Of a stretch of DNA of 47,183 nt, positions 25,019 to 35,884 are shown piece by piece. Origin of the DNA: Secundilactobacillus folii (lineage in GTDB: Bacteria > Bacillota > Bacilli > Lactobacillales > Lactobacillaceae); NCBI RefSeq assembly GCF_009720675.1, contig NZ_WNJO01000015.1, positions 1 through 47,183 of the forward strand, in the 5' to 3' direction. A model generated the notes under the pieces. That model had not been told where the DNA came from. It saw only the letters and a program-made list of their open reading frames with translations, and did no database searches. Numbering within the stretch: position 1 is the first letter of the stretch; every line of letters starts with the position of its first letter. Position numbers and translations under genes: made by a program.

Positions 25019-26266
25019 TTAATTCAACGCTCGCCAGCCAATATCGTGACGGAAGGTGAATGCCTTCGTATCGACATCGGCGTCCAGTGCGGTATTGACG
25101 TGCGTTTGAGCAACCTGTAAATTATCTGCTTTGGCCGTGACCATCATCACACGACCGCCGTGACTGACTAGTTGGCCATCGACTTCAGCGACCCCTGCAT
25201 AAGTGACTAACAGGTCGGGGTCAGTAATAACAGGCAGTGGGCGACCATTAACAACGTTGCGCGGATAATCACGCGATGCAATGACCGTTCCAAGATAATA
25301 CTGTCCACTTTGCCAAGTCACGTCAGGCAGCTGCCCCTGTTTTAACGCCAAAATCAAGTTTCCCAAATCGGACTGTAACTGTGGTAAAACGACTTGAGTT
25401 TCCGGATCACCCATTCGCACATTAAATTCAATCACTTTTATTCCAGCCGCAGTATTGATCAGGCCAGCGTAAAGAAAACCGTTAAACGGTGTGCCATTGA
25501 CTTTCATTGCCGATAAAATTGGGCGAATGACGTGTTCGATTGCTCGTGACTTTAACGTTTCGTTGATGTGTGGCACCGGACTGTAAGCTCCCATGCCACC
25601 AGTATTAGGCCCCTTGTCACCGTCGTTAAGACGCTTATGATCTTGAGCCACCGGCATGGTGATAAAAGTTTCACCCTGTACCATCGCAAACAACGAAAAT
25701 TCTTCCCCCGTTAAAAAGTCTTCAAACAGCAGTTTTTTGGAACCTGAAGCAGCAAGACGATGAATGGCCTGTTCGGCTTCCGCCATCGTACGAGCAATAA
25801 TAACGCCCTTCCCTGCTGCGAGTCCGTCAGCCTTGATCACCAAGGGCAACGATTGACCAGGCAGACTGCTTAGAGCCGCTTCCGGATCATCAAACTCTTG
25901 ATACTTTGCAGTTGGTACACCGCTTTTAGCCATCATCTGTTTGGCAAAAGTTTTGGAAGATTCTAACTTAGCAGCCTGCTGATCAGGTCCGAAGATTGAT
26001 AGATCACGAGCTTGAAAGTAGTCTACAATTCCAGCAGATAAGGGTTGTTCCGGGCCAACGACCGTGCATTGAACCTTCTTTGTTTCAGCAAAAAAGGCTA
26101 GCTTAGAAAATTCTAACTCCTCAATGTCAACCGTCGATACCCGTTCTAATTCATTCATTTTGGGGTTGCCAGGAGCGACGTATACCTGTCGATCTGACTG
26201 CTTAGCCAGCGTCTGCGCCAACATGTACTCACGGCCGCCACCGCCAACAATTAACCAGTTTTCCAT
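25019..26266 (-). CDS. purD: Phosphoribosylamine-glycine ligase
   Basis: PurD joins glycine to phosphoribosylamine with ATP, the second step of purine synthesis. The 415-residue ATP-grasp protein has the N-terminal GGGGREYMLAQTL, FGPDQQAAKLESSKTFAKQMM, VIKADGLAAGKGV, GPNTGGMGAYSP and EFNVRMGDPETQVVLP. The usual GREHALA motif reads GREYMLA here, with Tyr for the otherwise very conserved His. It is the last gene of the pur operon, 19 bases after purH. Confidence 0.96.
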   Translation of the reverse strand: MENWLIVGGGGREYMLAQTLAKQSDRQVYVAPGNPKMNELERVSTVDIEELEFSKLAFFAETKKVQCTVVGPEQPLSAGIVDYFQARDLSIFGPDQQAAKLESSKTFAKQMMAKSGVPTAKYQEFDDPEAALSSLPGQSLPLVIKADGLAAGKGVIIARTMAEAEQAIHRLAASGSKKLLFEDFLTGEEFSLFAMVQGETFITMPVAQDHKRLNDGDKGPNTGGMGAYSPVPHINETLKSRAIEHVIRPILSAMKVNGTPFNGFLYAGLINTAAGIKVIEFNVRMGDPETQVVLPQLQSDLGNLILALKQGQLPDVTWQSGQYYLGTVIASRDYPRNVVNGRPLPVITDPDLLVTYAGVAEVDGQLVSHGGRVMMVTAKADNLQVAQTHVNTALDADVDTKAFTFRHDIGWRALN

Positions 26267-26285
26267 GTTTTTCTCCTCATTAAAA

Positions 26286-27818
26286 TTAATGCTTGAAGTG
26301 ACGAACGCCAGTAAAGATCAACGCGATACCGTATTCGTCAGCCTTATCGATCGACGCTTGGTCTTTAATGCTGCCACCTGGTTCAACGATTGCTTTGATT
26401 CCATTTTGAGCAGCGTATTCTACGCAGTCATCCATTGGGAAAAAGGCGTCGGAAGCCACCACTGCATTTTTAAAATTATCCTTTTCCTTGGCCTTGTCAA
26501 CCGCAATCTTTAGCGAATCGATTCGGTTCATCTGCCCAGCACCCACACCAAGCGTTTGGTTAGCCGTGGTGACAACAATTGCGTTACTCTTCACGTGCTT
26601 AACCACCGTTTGGCCAAATTCTAAGGCTTCTAACTGAGCTTGCGTTGGCTGTGCCTTTGAGACGACCTTAAAATCAGCAATGCTTTCATGAGCAGTGTCA
26701 GCATCTTGTAGAAGCGCACCACCTAACACTGTGACGAGGTCTTGATGATGAGTGTCCATTTTAGCAAAATCCAGTGTCATGATACGTAAGTTCTTCTTCT
26801 TAGCCAAAACGGCATAAGCGTCTTCGTCAAACGCCGGTGCAATAATGATTTCCAAGAATAAGGCGTGCATTTTTTCTGCCGTAGCCAGATCCACTTTACG
26901 GTTCAGCGCAATAATGCCGCCAAAAATAGAAATTGGATCCGCCTCATAAGCTAAGTTCCAAGCTGACAGTAAGTCGTCGCCGACACCGATACCACAAGGA
27001 TTCATATGCTTCAAAGCAACTACCGTTGGTTGTTCCGTAAAATCGGCAATGATTCGCAGTGCAGCATCGGCGTCACGAGTATTATTGTAAGATAAGGCCT
27101 TACCGTGAAGCTGCTTGGCATTTGCCAATGAATAACGCGCCGGAATTGGTTCCTTATAGTATGCGGCTTTTTGATGACTATTTTCACCATACCGCATATC
27201 TTCAACTTTCTCGTAGGTCAAAGTGAGCTTATCGGGAAAGGCGTCACTGGTCATGTATGAAGCTATCAATGCATCGTACGCTGCTGTTTGTCGGAACACC
27301 TTAGCTGCAAGGCCGCGCCGATATTTGGCGTCCACCTCATTAGCATCATAACGTTTGAGAAATTCCGCATAGTCTGCTCGGTCGGTAATCACCGTCACGT
27401 CTTGATAGTTTTTGGCCGCTGCACGTAGCATTGAAGGACCACCAATGTCGATTTGTTCAATTGCTTCGCCATCAGTAACACCCGCTTTTTGGATCGTTTC
27501 CTTAAACGGATATAGATTAACGCAAATCAAATCAATCGGGTTGATATTGTTTTTCGCTAATTCAGCCATGTGTTCCGGATTATCGCGTTTTGCCAATATC
27601 CCAGCGTGAATACGTGGATGCAGGGTTTTCACCCGTCCGTCTAACATCTCGGGGAAACCAGTGATATCTTCAACGGCAGTGGCTTTGACACCAGCATCAG
27701 TCAACGCCTTTAGAGTACCTCCTGTGGAGATGACCTCGTACCCGCGCGCCACCAGTTCAGCTGCAAAGTTCGTAATACCAGTCTTATCAGAAACACTCAA
27801 CAATGCTAATTTAGCCAA
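26286..27818 (-). CDS. purH: AICAR transformylase / IMP cyclohydrolase
   Basis: PurH carries out the last two steps to IMP: formylation of AICAR with 10-formyltetrahydrofolate and ring closure. The 510-residue protein has the N-terminal cyclohydrolase ([38 protein letters not shown]) and the C-terminal transformylase with the catalytic KHMNPCGIG and [16 protein letters not shown]. The start is a TTG at 27818 with AAGGAG upstream; its reading frame begins next to the purN stop. Confidence 0.97.
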   Translation of the reverse strand: MAKLALLSVSDKTGITNFAAELVARGYEVISTGGTLKALTDAGVKATAVEDITGFPEMLDGRVKTLHPRIHAGILAKRDNPEHMAELAKNNINPIDLICVNLYPFKETIQKAGVTDGEAIEQIDIGGPSMLRAAAKNYQDVTVITDRADYAEFLKRYDANEVDAKYRRGLAAKVFRQTAAYDALIASYMTSDAFPDKLTLTYEKVEDMRYGENSHQKAAYYKEPIPARYSLANAKQLHGKALSYNNTRDADAALRIIADFTEQPTVVALKHMNPCGIGVGDDLLSAWNLAYEADPISIFGGIIALNRKVDLATAEKMHALFLEIIIAPAFDEDAYAVLAKKKNLRIMTLDFAKMDTHHQDLVTVLGGALLQDADTAHESIADFKVVSKAQPTQAQLEALEFGQTVVKHVKSNAIVVTTANQTLGVGAGQMNRIDSLKIAVDKAKEKDNFKNAVVASDAFFPMDDCVEYAAQNGIKAIVEPGGSIKDQASIDKADEYGIALIFTGVRHFKH

Positions 27819-28409
27819 TTAAAGCACTCCTTTTTCAATTAAATGACGAATCGTTTCTGGATATAATCGATGTTCTACTGCATGAATCTTAGTTGCCAAC
27901 GTTTCAATAGTGTCTTGGTCAGTCCTACGAACCGGTTCCTGAGCAATAATCTCACCAGTATCGACACCATTATCGACAAAGTGAATGGTCACACCGGTCA
28001 CAGCAACACCAGCGGCATAGGCGTCTTCAATCCCGTGTCGACCGGGGAATGACGGCAATAACGCTGGATGAATATTAATGATATGGCGTGGAAAAGCCGC
28101 TAGTAACGTGGGACCGACGATCCGCATATAACCCGCTAACACTAAAATAGTGACCTGATACGGCGCCAGTTCCTGCAATAATTGACGTTCACGCTGAGCT
28201 TTACTGACCCCTTTGTGAACCAGTGACATAATCACTGGAATATGGTGTCGATGGGCTCTTTCAATCACCGGTGCGTCGTTTTGGTCACAAACCAAAACAC
28301 AGATATCAGCCGGTAGATCAGCATTTATCAATGCCTCAAAATTGGTTCCATTACCTGAAGCAAAGACGGCGATGCGAGGCTTAGTTCGCGTATTCGACTG
28401 CGTGTTCAC
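27819..28409 (-). CDS. purN: GAR formyltransferase, folate dependent
   Basis: PurN adds the formyl group to glycinamide ribonucleotide from 10-formyltetrahydrofolate. The 196-residue protein has ASGNGTNFEALI, the catalytic Asn-His-Asp set in INIHPALLPSFPGRHG and VTIHFVDNGVDTGEIIAQ. The start is a GTG at 28409 inside the end of purM (29-base overlap), so translation is probably coupled. About 14 extra residues precede the usual first strand. Confidence 0.95.
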   Translation of the reverse strand: MNTQSNTRTKPRIAVFASGNGTNFEALINADLPADICVLVCDQNDAPVIERAHRHHIPVIMSLVHKGVSKAQRERQLLQELAPYQVTILVLAGYMRIVGPTLLAAFPRHIINIHPALLPSFPGRHGIEDAYAAGVAVTGVTIHFVDNGVDTGEIIAQEPVRRTDQDTIETLATKIHAVEHRLYPETIRHLIEKGVL

Positions 28410-29418
28410 GTCGCTTCACCACCTCACCAATCATTTGGTAACCCGTTTGCTGCTTATCGAGTGCGGCTTGGACAGCAGTTAACTCTTCGTCGCCAACAAT
28501 CAGCACCATCCCGATCCCCATGTTGAAGACCCGTCGCATTTCTGACGTTGAGACGTGTCCAGCAGTTTGTAAGATCTGAAAAATGGTTGGAACTTCCCAG
28601 CTTGCTGGATCAACGGTGGCCGTTAAATTATCAGGAATCATCCGACCGAGATTATCCGCTAAGCCCCCGCCCGTAATATTAGCTGCCGCATGTAATTGTC
28701 CAGCTTGAATGAGTGGATAAACGTCTGCAAAATACAGTTTAGTGGGGGTCAATAACGTACTGATCAGTGATTGCTGTAGGCCATCGTAAGTGGCATTAAC
28801 ATCCAATTGAGCGTCCGCAATAATTTTCCTGACTAACGAATAACCGTTAGAATGCACGCCACTGGAAGTTAGACCAATCAGATGATCACCTGCCTGTACT
28901 TTCATACTGCCAAGCAGCTTGGATTTATCGGCTAAGCCCACCGCAAAACCGCTCAAATCATAGTCCTGATCATGGTAAATTCCTGGCATTTCGGCCATTT
29001 CACCACCAATCAACGCCAAGCCAGCTTGTTTGCAACCCTTAGCAATGCCTTTCACCAGTACGGTGACACGGCCCGGATCCAGCTGCCCAACACCGATATA
29101 ATCCAGGAAGAATAGCGGTTTAGCTCCTTGTGCCAGCACGTCGTTAGCGCACATAGCCACTAAATCAATCCCAATTGTATCGTGTTTGTCAGCTTCAACT
29201 GCCAACATTAATTTAGTACCAACACCGTCAGTGCCAGAAATCAATACGGGCTCTTTAATGCCACCCAACTCACTGGTAAGTTCGTATTCGGCTCCAAAAC
29301 CACCTAAACCAGCAAGAACATTACTATTTTGCGTCTGACTGACCGCGGCTTTGATACTGTCGACAGCTTCTTCACCAGCATGAATATTGACACCGGCTTC
29401 TTCATATTGACTAGTCAA
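28381..29418 (-). CDS. purM: AIR synthetase
   Basis: PurM closes the imidazole ring of FGAM with ATP to give AIR. The 345-residue protein has YEEAGVNIHAGEEAV, the glycine-rich GTDGVGTKL, DLVAMCANDVLAQGAKPLFFLDYI, GGEMAEMPG and GLTSSGVHSNGYSLVRK, as expected for the PurM/PurL ATP-binding family. The start is a TTG at 29418 with AAGGGG upstream; it overlaps purF by 8 bases. Confidence 0.97.
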   Translation of the reverse strand: MTSQYEEAGVNIHAGEEAVDSIKAAVSQTQNSNVLAGLGGFGAEYELTSELGGIKEPVLISGTDGVGTKLMLAVEADKHDTIGIDLVAMCANDVLAQGAKPLFFLDYIGVGQLDPGRVTVLVKGIAKGCKQAGLALIGGEMAEMPGIYHDQDYDLSGFAVGLADKSKLLGSMKVQAGDHLIGLTSSGVHSNGYSLVRKIIADAQLDVNATYDGLQQSLISTLLTPTKLYFADVYPLIQAGQLHAAANITGGGLADNLGRMIPDNLTATVDPASWEVPTIFQILQTAGHVSTSEMRRVFNMGIGMVLIVGDEELTAVQAALDKQQTGYQMIGEVVKRREHAVEYAN

Positions 29419-30871
29419 TGTGCTGCACCCCTTCGTATAAGCCTAGCCGAGCAACTTCCTCATCAAACCCTGCCTGATAATCATATAAAGGTGTGGGATA
29501 TTGACCATCAAAATACGCTGTACATAATCCGTGGTTGGTTGTGTCGTTAAGCTCACCAATTGCATTGACTAACCCGTCAACGCTTAAGTAGGCTAACGAG
29601 TCAGCACCAATTAGGTCACGAATCTCGTCAACTGTATGGTTGGCGCCAATCAATTCCTTGGTTGTTTGGATATCAATACCATAATAGCAAGGGAATTTCA
29701 AAACTGGCGAAGCAATCCGGACGTGGACTGATTTAGCACCAGCTTTTTTTAATAACCGGACAATGTATGAGCTGGTTGTTCCCCGGACAATGGAATCGTC
29801 CACTAGAACGATATCCTTGCCAGCAACGACGGACTTGACAACTGAAAGCTTCATACTGACACCACGGGCACGTTTTGCCTGAGTGGGTTCAATGAACGTT
29901 CGGGCAACGTACTGGTTCTTGATCATGCCCATATCATATGGAATCCCACTCGCTTTCGCATAGCCGATTGCAGCTGATAGCGATGAATTCGGTACCCCAA
30001 TCACCACGTCAGCTTTAACGGGCGCTTCCTTGGCGATGTTTGCACCCATTCTCAAACGAGCTTCGTGAACACTGATTCCGCGAATTACGGAATCTGGACG
30101 GGCAAAATAAATGTATTCCATAGAACAAATTGCCAGGTGAGTATCGGTCGTAAAATGATCGATGGTCATCCCGTGATTATTAACGATCACCACTTCACCC
30201 GGCTCCACATCACGAACAAACGTCGCACCGACTTGATCAAGGGCACAGGTCTCACTACAGATAATGGTTGCACCATCATCCATTTTACCGATGACCAGTG
30301 GTCGAAAACCATTGGGATCCAAAGCCGCAACTAGCGCTGTTGGCGTCATCATAATGTAAGCAAAGCCACCGCGAATATGGTTTAAACCGGCTTTTAACTG
30401 ACTGATAAAATCTGGCTGATTGCTGACTTGCACCAGTTCACCTAATAATTCACTGTCAGAAGTCGCTTGAAAGGTGACATTTTGTGCTCTTAACTCCTGA
30501 CGCAACTGGTTAGCATTCGTCAAGTTACCATTATGCGCCAGAGCAAACTGCTTGACTTGAGGATGATCAAACAGCATCGGCTGAATGTTTTCTACTCCAT
30601 GATTGCCGGCAGTCGCGTAACGGACGTGTCCAACGGCAGCCTGACCAGTCAGTGTGGTCATTTTTTGGGGGTCAGAAAAAACTTCTGCTAAGAGGCCCAA
30701 ACCGCGTTGGCGGTGAAATTCACCGTGGTCGTTACTCACGATTCCAGCACCTTCTTGACCGCGGTGTTGCAGACTGTGAAGACCATCATAGGTCAGTTGC
30801 GCAGCATGTTCACTGCCCCAGATACCAAACAAACCGCATTCTTCGTTTAGCCCTTTTACTTCATTAGGCAT
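29411..30871 (-). CDS. purF: Glutamine PRPP amidotransferase
   Basis: PurF makes phosphoribosylamine from PRPP and glutamine, the committed step, inhibited by AMP and GMP. The 486-residue protein keeps an 11-residue propeptide before the nucleophile in EECGLFGIW, so it should mature by self-cleavage like the Bacillus enzyme. The PRPP loop [13 protein letters not shown] is present. Of the four [4Fe-4S] cysteines of the Bacillus enzyme, those in [24 protein letters not shown] and GLCTAYF are kept, but the last one of the CxxC pair is Tyr here (CTAY), so a normal cluster is doubtful. GGAGG supports the ATG at 30871; the gene overlaps purL by 16 bases. Confidence 0.97.
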   Translation of the reverse strand: MPNEVKGLNEECGLFGIWGSEHAAQLTYDGLHSLQHRGQEGAGIVSNDHGEFHRQRGLGLLAEVFSDPQKMTTLTGQAAVGHVRYATAGNHGVENIQPMLFDHPQVKQFALAHNGNLTNANQLRQELRAQNVTFQATSDSELLGELVQVSNQPDFISQLKAGLNHIRGGFAYIMMTPTALVAALDPNGFRPLVIGKMDDGATIICSETCALDQVGATFVRDVEPGEVVIVNNHGMTIDHFTTDTHLAICSMEYIYFARPDSVIRGISVHEARLRMGANIAKEAPVKADVVIGVPNSSLSAAIGYAKASGIPYDMGMIKNQYVARTFIEPTQAKRARGVSMKLSVVKSVVAGKDIVLVDDSIVRGTTSSYIVRLLKKAGAKSVHVRIASPVLKFPCYYGIDIQTTKELIGANHTVDEIRDLIGADSLAYLSVDGLVNAIGELNDTTNHGLCTAYFDGQYPTPLYDYQAGFDEEVARLGLYEGVQHID

Positions 30872-33072
30872 TCCAGTGCACCTCCAAAGGTTTCCTTCAG
30901 CGCTGAACTAACAGCTTCCAGTCGACCATCGGCCGTCGTGAGGTGAACTGCATCCTCATCGGTAACGCGGCCTAAAAACACCGCTTGATCTGCAGCCAAA
31001 GCTTCGAACCGTGCTTGATCCGCTGGCTTTACGCTGACAAGAAAGCGGGACTGTGTTTCACTGAACAGTTGCGCGTTAGTCAACGTTGTTTGACCGTTGA
31101 AGCCAAATTGGCCACCAAATATCGATTCAGCTAGTGCGACACCAAGTCCACCTTCACTTAAGTCATGCGCACTTTGAAGCATCCCAGACTGAATTGCATC
31201 AAGAACTAATCGTTGATGAGCGGTCTCACTATCTAGGTCAAAATGAAGTTGACCAGTGGGCAGTTCACCACCTAGTTTTTGCAGTTCAGAACCGGCAAAA
31301 TCATTGCCCGTTTCGCCGATTAGATAAACGACATCACCGGCTTGTTTAAAGTCTTGCGTGGTAATGTGATCAAGGTCTTTAATCAAACCAACCATCCCAA
31401 TCATTGGAGTCGGATAAATTGCTCTGCCATCGGTTTCGTTATACATCGAAACGTTCCCCGAGATGACTGGGGTGTCGAGCCGCTGACAAGCCTTAGCAAT
31501 TCCTTGAACGGACTGGTCTAATTCCCAATAGCTTTCTGGGTCGTCGGGGCTGCCAAAGTTGAGGCAGTCGGTAATCCCAATTGGTACACCACCGCTCGCA
31601 ACAATGTTACGAGCCGCTTCACTAACGGCTATTTGGCCGCCAACATACGGATCAAGGTAGATGTAACGAGCGTTGCAATCAGTTGTCATCGCCAAAGCCT
31701 TCCGGGTATGGCGGACTCTAACAACGGCAGCATCACTGCCTGGTGTCACCGCAGTGTTAGCTTGGACTTGAGAATCATACTGACGAAAAACAGAACGTTT
31801 AGAAGCGATGGTCGGCTGTGCCAGAAGCTTAGCTAGTGTCTCGGCTGGATCCTTGACCGTTGGGGTCTTGACAGGTTGAACATTCTCTAACCTCGCCGGC
31901 TTGCGTTTCGGCTGTTCATGTTCCACCACATCATCAACCAAACTAGTGACTGGAATATCTGTCACCAGCTTACCCTGCTGATACAAGCGGTACTGGCGAT
32001 CTTCAGTGACGTGCCCAACAACCACAGCATCTAGATCATAACGTTTAAAAATGTCGAGGACGGTCTGTTCTTCGCCTTTTTTGACACAGAGTAACATCCG
32101 TTCTTGGGATTCTGACAACATGATCTCATAAGCACTCATGCCAGGCTCTCGTTGTGGCACCAAATCTAAGTCCATGGTTACGCCACTCTTTGCCTTGGCC
32201 GCCATCTCAGCGGACGAGGATACTAAACCGGCCGCACCCATGTCTTGAATACCCATTAAAATGTCAGAATGATCATGAATAATTTCCAGACAAGCATCCG
32301 TTAACAGCTTTTCCATGAACGGATCACCCACCTGGACTGCCGAACGATCGGCTTCCTTATCATCGCTAAATTCATTAGACGCAAAAGTTGCACCGTGAAT
32401 ACCATCGCGTCCGGTTTTGGCACCAACGTAGATAATACTATTCCCAGTACCTTTGGCTCGTCCCATCTTCAGATCCGCCTGGTTCATTAATCCAACACAC
32501 ATCACGTTGACCAGTGGATTGCCATCATAAACGGCGTCAAACCCGATTTCACCACCAACGGTTGGAATGCCAATACAGTTCCCATAGGCGGCAATTCCAG
32601 CCACGATTTCACCCAGCAAATAGCGGTTTTTAGGATTGCTAAGCTCACCAAAGCGCAAGCTATCCAAAGAAGCAATCGGTTTTGCACCCATTGAAAAAAT
32701 GTCACGGATAATACCACCTACGCCAGTTGCAGCACCTTCAAAAGGTTCTACAAAACTGGGGTGATTATGACTTTCAGCTTTAAAGACCACGGCTTGATCG
32801 TCACCTATATCAAGTACTCCGGCACCTTCACCGGGTCCCTGAATAACGCGTGACCCATCATTCCAAAACTTACGTAAAATTGGCTTAGAATTTTTATAGG
32901 AACAGTGTTCACTCCACATCACCGCAAATAGCCCGGTTTCAGTGTAGTTTGGCAGCCGACCAATCAGTTTTGAACAAATATAATCGTATTCGCGCTCTGA
33001 AAGCCCCCACGCTTCATAAGGCTTTTGTTCGCGGATCTCTTCTGGCGTTAGTTCTGTTTTCAGCTGCTGCAT
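30856..33072 (-). CDS. purL: FGAM synthetase, large subunit
   Basis: PurL is the ATP-using subunit of the three-part PurLQS complex that converts FGAR to FGAM with ammonia from PurQ. The 738-residue protein is the small Gram-positive form with two PurM-like halves: [57 protein letters not shown], and in the second half [15 protein letters not shown] and [11 protein letters not shown]. It starts 2 bases after purQ ends. Confidence 0.97.
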   Translation of the reverse strand: MQQLKTELTPEEIREQKPYEAWGLSEREYDYICSKLIGRLPNYTETGLFAVMWSEHCSYKNSKPILRKFWNDGSRVIQGPGEGAGVLDIGDDQAVVFKAESHNHPSFVEPFEGAATGVGGIIRDIFSMGAKPIASLDSLRFGELSNPKNRYLLGEIVAGIAAYGNCIGIPTVGGEIGFDAVYDGNPLVNVMCVGLMNQADLKMGRAKGTGNSIIYVGAKTGRDGIHGATFASNEFSDDKEADRSAVQVGDPFMEKLLTDACLEIIHDHSDILMGIQDMGAAGLVSSSAEMAAKAKSGVTMDLDLVPQREPGMSAYEIMLSESQERMLLCVKKGEEQTVLDIFKRYDLDAVVVGHVTEDRQYRLYQQGKLVTDIPVTSLVDDVVEHEQPKRKPARLENVQPVKTPTVKDPAETLAKLLAQPTIASKRSVFRQYDSQVQANTAVTPGSDAAVVRVRHTRKALAMTTDCNARYIYLDPYVGGQIAVSEAARNIVASGGVPIGITDCLNFGSPDDPESYWELDQSVQGIAKACQRLDTPVISGNVSMYNETDGRAIYPTPMIGMVGLIKDLDHITTQDFKQAGDVVYLIGETGNDFAGSELQKLGGELPTGQLHFDLDSETAHQRLVLDAIQSGMLQSAHDLSEGGLGVALAESIFGGQFGFNGQTTLTNAQLFSETQSRFLVSVKPADQARFEALAADQAVFLGRVTDEDAVHLTTADGRLEAVSSALKETFGGALECLMK

Positions 33073-33074
33073 GA

Positions 33075-33749
33075 TTACACCGTCCTTAAGTAGGTTTGTA
33101 AAATTGACTGAAATACTTTGAGACCGTCAGTGCCACCCTGGATACTTTCAACAGCTCTTTCAGGATGTGGCATCATCCCTAATACATTGCCCGCCTGATT
33201 AGTAATGCCAGCAATATCTGACAAACTGCCATTTGGGTTATCTTGGTAAGAAAAAATAATTTGGTGATTAGCTTTTAGCTGCGCCAAAGTATCATCATCG
33301 CAGTAGTAGTTACCTTCACCGTGGGCAATTGGCAGGGTGATGGTTTCACCAGCTTTAAAAGCTGACGTGAAAAGTGTTTGGTTGTTATTGACCATGAGTG
33401 GTTCGGGTTCACAGATAAACTGCATTTCCCGATTATGCTGTAACGTTCCTGGCAATAAGCCAGCTTCAGTCAAAATTTGAAACCCGTTGCAGATTCCTAA
33501 GATTGGCTTCCCGGCTTTTGCAAATTCTTTCACGGCCGCCATGACTGGTGCAAATTTAGCAATCGCACCACTTCTTAGATAATCGCCGTAAGAAAAGCCT
33601 CCAGGGATCAAAACCGCATCGAAGCCTTCAAGGTTATCGCTCGTATGAGGCACGATCTCTGCGTCTGCTTTAAGATCGTCGGTGATAGCGTAATAGAGAT
33701 CCTCGTCACAATTAGAACCCGGAAAACTCACAACCGCAAACTTCATCAT
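33075..33749 (-). CDS. purQ: FGAM synthetase, glutaminase subunit
   Basis: PurQ is the class I glutamine amidotransferase that supplies ammonia to PurL. The 224-residue protein has [28 protein letters not shown], the nucleophile elbow [18 protein letters not shown] and the His/Glu pair in [10 protein letters not shown]. Two adjacent ATG codons (33749 and 33746) are possible; the first overlaps the purS stop by 4 bases and is closer to AAGGAG. Confidence 0.97.
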   Translation of the reverse strand: MMKFAVVSFPGSNCDEDLYYAITDDLKADAEIVPHTSDNLEGFDAVLIPGGFSYGDYLRSGAIAKFAPVMAAVKEFAKAGKPILGICNGFQILTEAGLLPGTLQHNREMQFICEPEPLMVNNNQTLFTSAFKAGETITLPIAHGEGNYYCDDDTLAQLKANHQIIFSYQDNPNGSLSDIAGITNQAGNVLGMMPHPERAVESIQGGTDGLKVFQSILQTYLRTV

Positions 33750-34003
33750 TGATTTGCCAGCTCCTTTACTTCGTAACGGTAAGTTTCCATGTTTGGATTG
33801 GCCAGTAACTGTTCACAAATAGCTTCGGTTTGCGTCTCTGCATCCGTTGCAGTGGCAACATCAAGACTCAGTTCAAAATATTTGCCCTGCCGAACTGCTT
33901 CTACTTTATCAAAATTAAGCCGGTGCATGGCGTTCTTGATAGCAACCGCCTGTGGATCTAGAATTGAGGGTTTATACGTAACGTGAACCTGAGCTAAAAA
34001 CAT
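33746..34003 (-). CDS. purS: FGAM synthetase, PurS subunit
   Basis: PurS is a small dimeric protein that holds PurL and PurQ together. The 85-residue sequence [40 protein letters not shown] in two strands and a helix is typical, as is the position directly before purQ. AGGAGG precedes the ATG. Confidence 0.95.
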   Translation of the reverse strand: MFLAQVHVTYKPSILDPQAVAIKNAMHRLNFDKVEAVRQGKYFELSLDVATATDAETQTEAICEQLLANPNMETYRYEVKELANQ

Positions 34004-34028
34004 TGAATTGACCTCCTATTATTTGTGA

Positions 34029-34742
34029 TTATTCGGCAACTGTGGCTTGAAGTCGGTCGAGAACCGTCCGATAACCATCCATAACGTTTCCAGTATGTTT
34101 ACGGAAGACATCTTTATCCAGTGACTGCTGCGTTTTAGCATCGACTAATCGGCATGAATCCGGTGAAATCTCATCACCTAAAATCAGCTTTCCATCTGCG
34201 TCAATGCCAAATTCGAGTTTAAAATCGACTAACTTAATGCCTGCCTCAGCAAACAACTTTTTCATTAAACTATTGACCTTCAGTGCCTGGTCGCGAATGA
34301 CGGCTAATTGTTCAGCAGTGGCTACCTTCAAGGCGTGAATCTGGGAATCATTGATAAACGGATCATCGAGGCGGTCGCTCTTGTAATAAAACTCTTGAAC
34401 GGGTTCTTCAAATTCCAACAGATATGGTGTGTCAAATTTACGTTGAAAACTCCCTGAAGCGGCGTTGCGGACAACGACTTCCAAGGGAATCATGGTCATT
34501 TTTTTAACCAGTTGATCACTGTCAGAAACCTGTTTAATAAAGTGAGTCGCAATGCCATGTGCATCAAGATAGTTAAAAATAAGGCTATCGATCTGATTAT
34601 TCACGATACCCTTGTCATCAACGTGTTCTTTCCGTTTGCCATTAAGTGCGGTGGCCTGATTTAAATAGTGCACCAAAATTTCGTTCGGATTCTCCGTTGT
34701 AAATAACTGTTTTGCCTTACCTTCACTGATTAAAGTTGCCAA
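34029..34742 (-). CDS. purC: SAICAR synthetase
   Basis: PurC joins aspartate to CAIR with ATP. The 237-residue protein has SEGKAKQLFTTENPNEILVHY, the substrate site VVRNAASGSFQRKF, LVDFKLEFGID and LGDEISPDSCRLVD, all in the usual places and length. It lies 20 bases after purK and 25 before purS. Confidence 0.97.
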   Translation of the reverse strand: MATLISEGKAKQLFTTENPNEILVHYLNQATALNGKRKEHVDDKGIVNNQIDSLIFNYLDAHGIATHFIKQVSDSDQLVKKMTMIPLEVVVRNAASGSFQRKFDTPYLLEFEEPVQEFYYKSDRLDDPFINDSQIHALKVATAEQLAVIRDQALKVNSLMKKLFAEAGIKLVDFKLEFGIDADGKLILGDEISPDSCRLVDAKTQQSLDKDVFRKHTGNVMDGYRTVLDRLQATVAE

Positions 34743-34762
34743 TTATTCCAGATCCTTTCTGT

Positions 34763-35884
34763 TTAGCTAAACTGACTCACTGATTTAAGTAACGCATCAA
34801 CGTCTTTTCCGGTGACTGTAATGTGGCCCATCTTCCGAGCTTGGCGAACTTCTGCCTTGCCGTAATCGTGCAGGTGCCACTCGGGGTGATGAACCCAATC
34901 CCGCCTTGCAGTCAACAGGTTCTTACCGAGTAAGTTAACCATAACGGCGGGTTCAAACTGGTTAATGGGTGGAATCGAAAGCCCGCAAATACTGCGGATA
35001 TGAGCGTCAAATTGTGAAATGTTACAGGCCTCAATGGAATAGTGTCCCGAATTATGAGGTCGCGGTGCCAGTTCGTTAATCATGAGGTCACCACCTGCTA
35101 ATTCAAACAGTTCGATTCCAAGAACGCCCTTTAAATTTAAGGCTTCAGCCGTCTGATGAGCAATTTGTCGCGCCTTGTTTGCAACCTGTTGGCTAATTCG
35201 GGCTGGAATGATACTCGTGTGTAAGATGTGGTGCTGATGTTGATTTTCACTGACTGGAAATGCAATTACTTGGTCATTACCATCACGTGTGACCATGATG
35301 GAAAGCTCACGCACGAATGATTGTCTAAGTTCGTAGATCCATTCGGTCTGTTCAATTTCCGATTCAATGATCGACCAATCGGTATCCTGATTAATATCAA
35401 ACTGGCCGTGACCGTCATAACCGCCTTCAACGGTTTTTAAGAGGCCTGGCTGACCAATTTTTTCAATGGCTGTTTTCAATTCCGACATGTTTTTCACGGA
35501 TGCAAAGGGGGTTACCGGCAAGCCATGTTCCTGACAGAACGTTTTTTCTCGAAGCCGGTGACTAGTGATTGTTAACAAGTTGACTCCCTGAGGAACCTGG
35601 GTTAAATTCTCGACTTGACGCAACGCATTCTGATCAACGTTTTCAAATTCATAAGTCAATACATTGCTTTTAATTGCTAGCTGCTTAAGGGCTGAAACAT
35701 CGTCGTAAGCGGCAATGATTTGAAAATCAGCTACCTGGGCCGCGGGAGCGTCTTCAGTCGGATCTAACACCCCAACTTTGTAACCCATTGCTTTAGCGGC
35801 TAAAGCCATCATCTGGCCTAATTGTCCACCACCGATAATCCCAATGGTTGCGGGTGGCAAAATTGGACTATTGGAGTTGCTCAT
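34763..35884 (-). CDS. purK: 5-(Carboxyamino)imidazole ribonucleotide synthase
   Basis: PurK uses ATP and bicarbonate to make N5-CAIR from AIR. The 373-residue ATP-grasp protein has IGIIGGGQLGQMMALAAKAMGY, VLTYEFENVD, VEGGYDGHGQ and the metal-binding ELAPRPHNSGHYSIEAC. I chose the ATG at 35884, preceded by AGGAGG; the frame is open to 36010 but there it only shadows purE. It overlaps purE by 17 bases. Confidence 0.96.
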   Translation of the reverse strand: MSNSNSPILPPATIGIIGGGQLGQMMALAAKAMGYKVGVLDPTEDAPAAQVADFQIIAAYDDVSALKQLAIKSNVLTYEFENVDQNALRQVENLTQVPQGVNLLTITSHRLREKTFCQEHGLPVTPFASVKNMSELKTAIEKIGQPGLLKTVEGGYDGHGQFDINQDTDWSIIESEIEQTEWIYELRQSFVRELSIMVTRDGNDQVIAFPVSENQHQHHILHTSIIPARISQQVANKARQIAHQTAEALNLKGVLGIELFELAGGDLMINELAPRPHNSGHYSIEACNISQFDAHIRSICGLSIPPINQFEPAVMVNLLGKNLLTARRDWVHHPEWHLHDYGKAEVRQARKMGHITVTGKDVDALLKSVSQFS

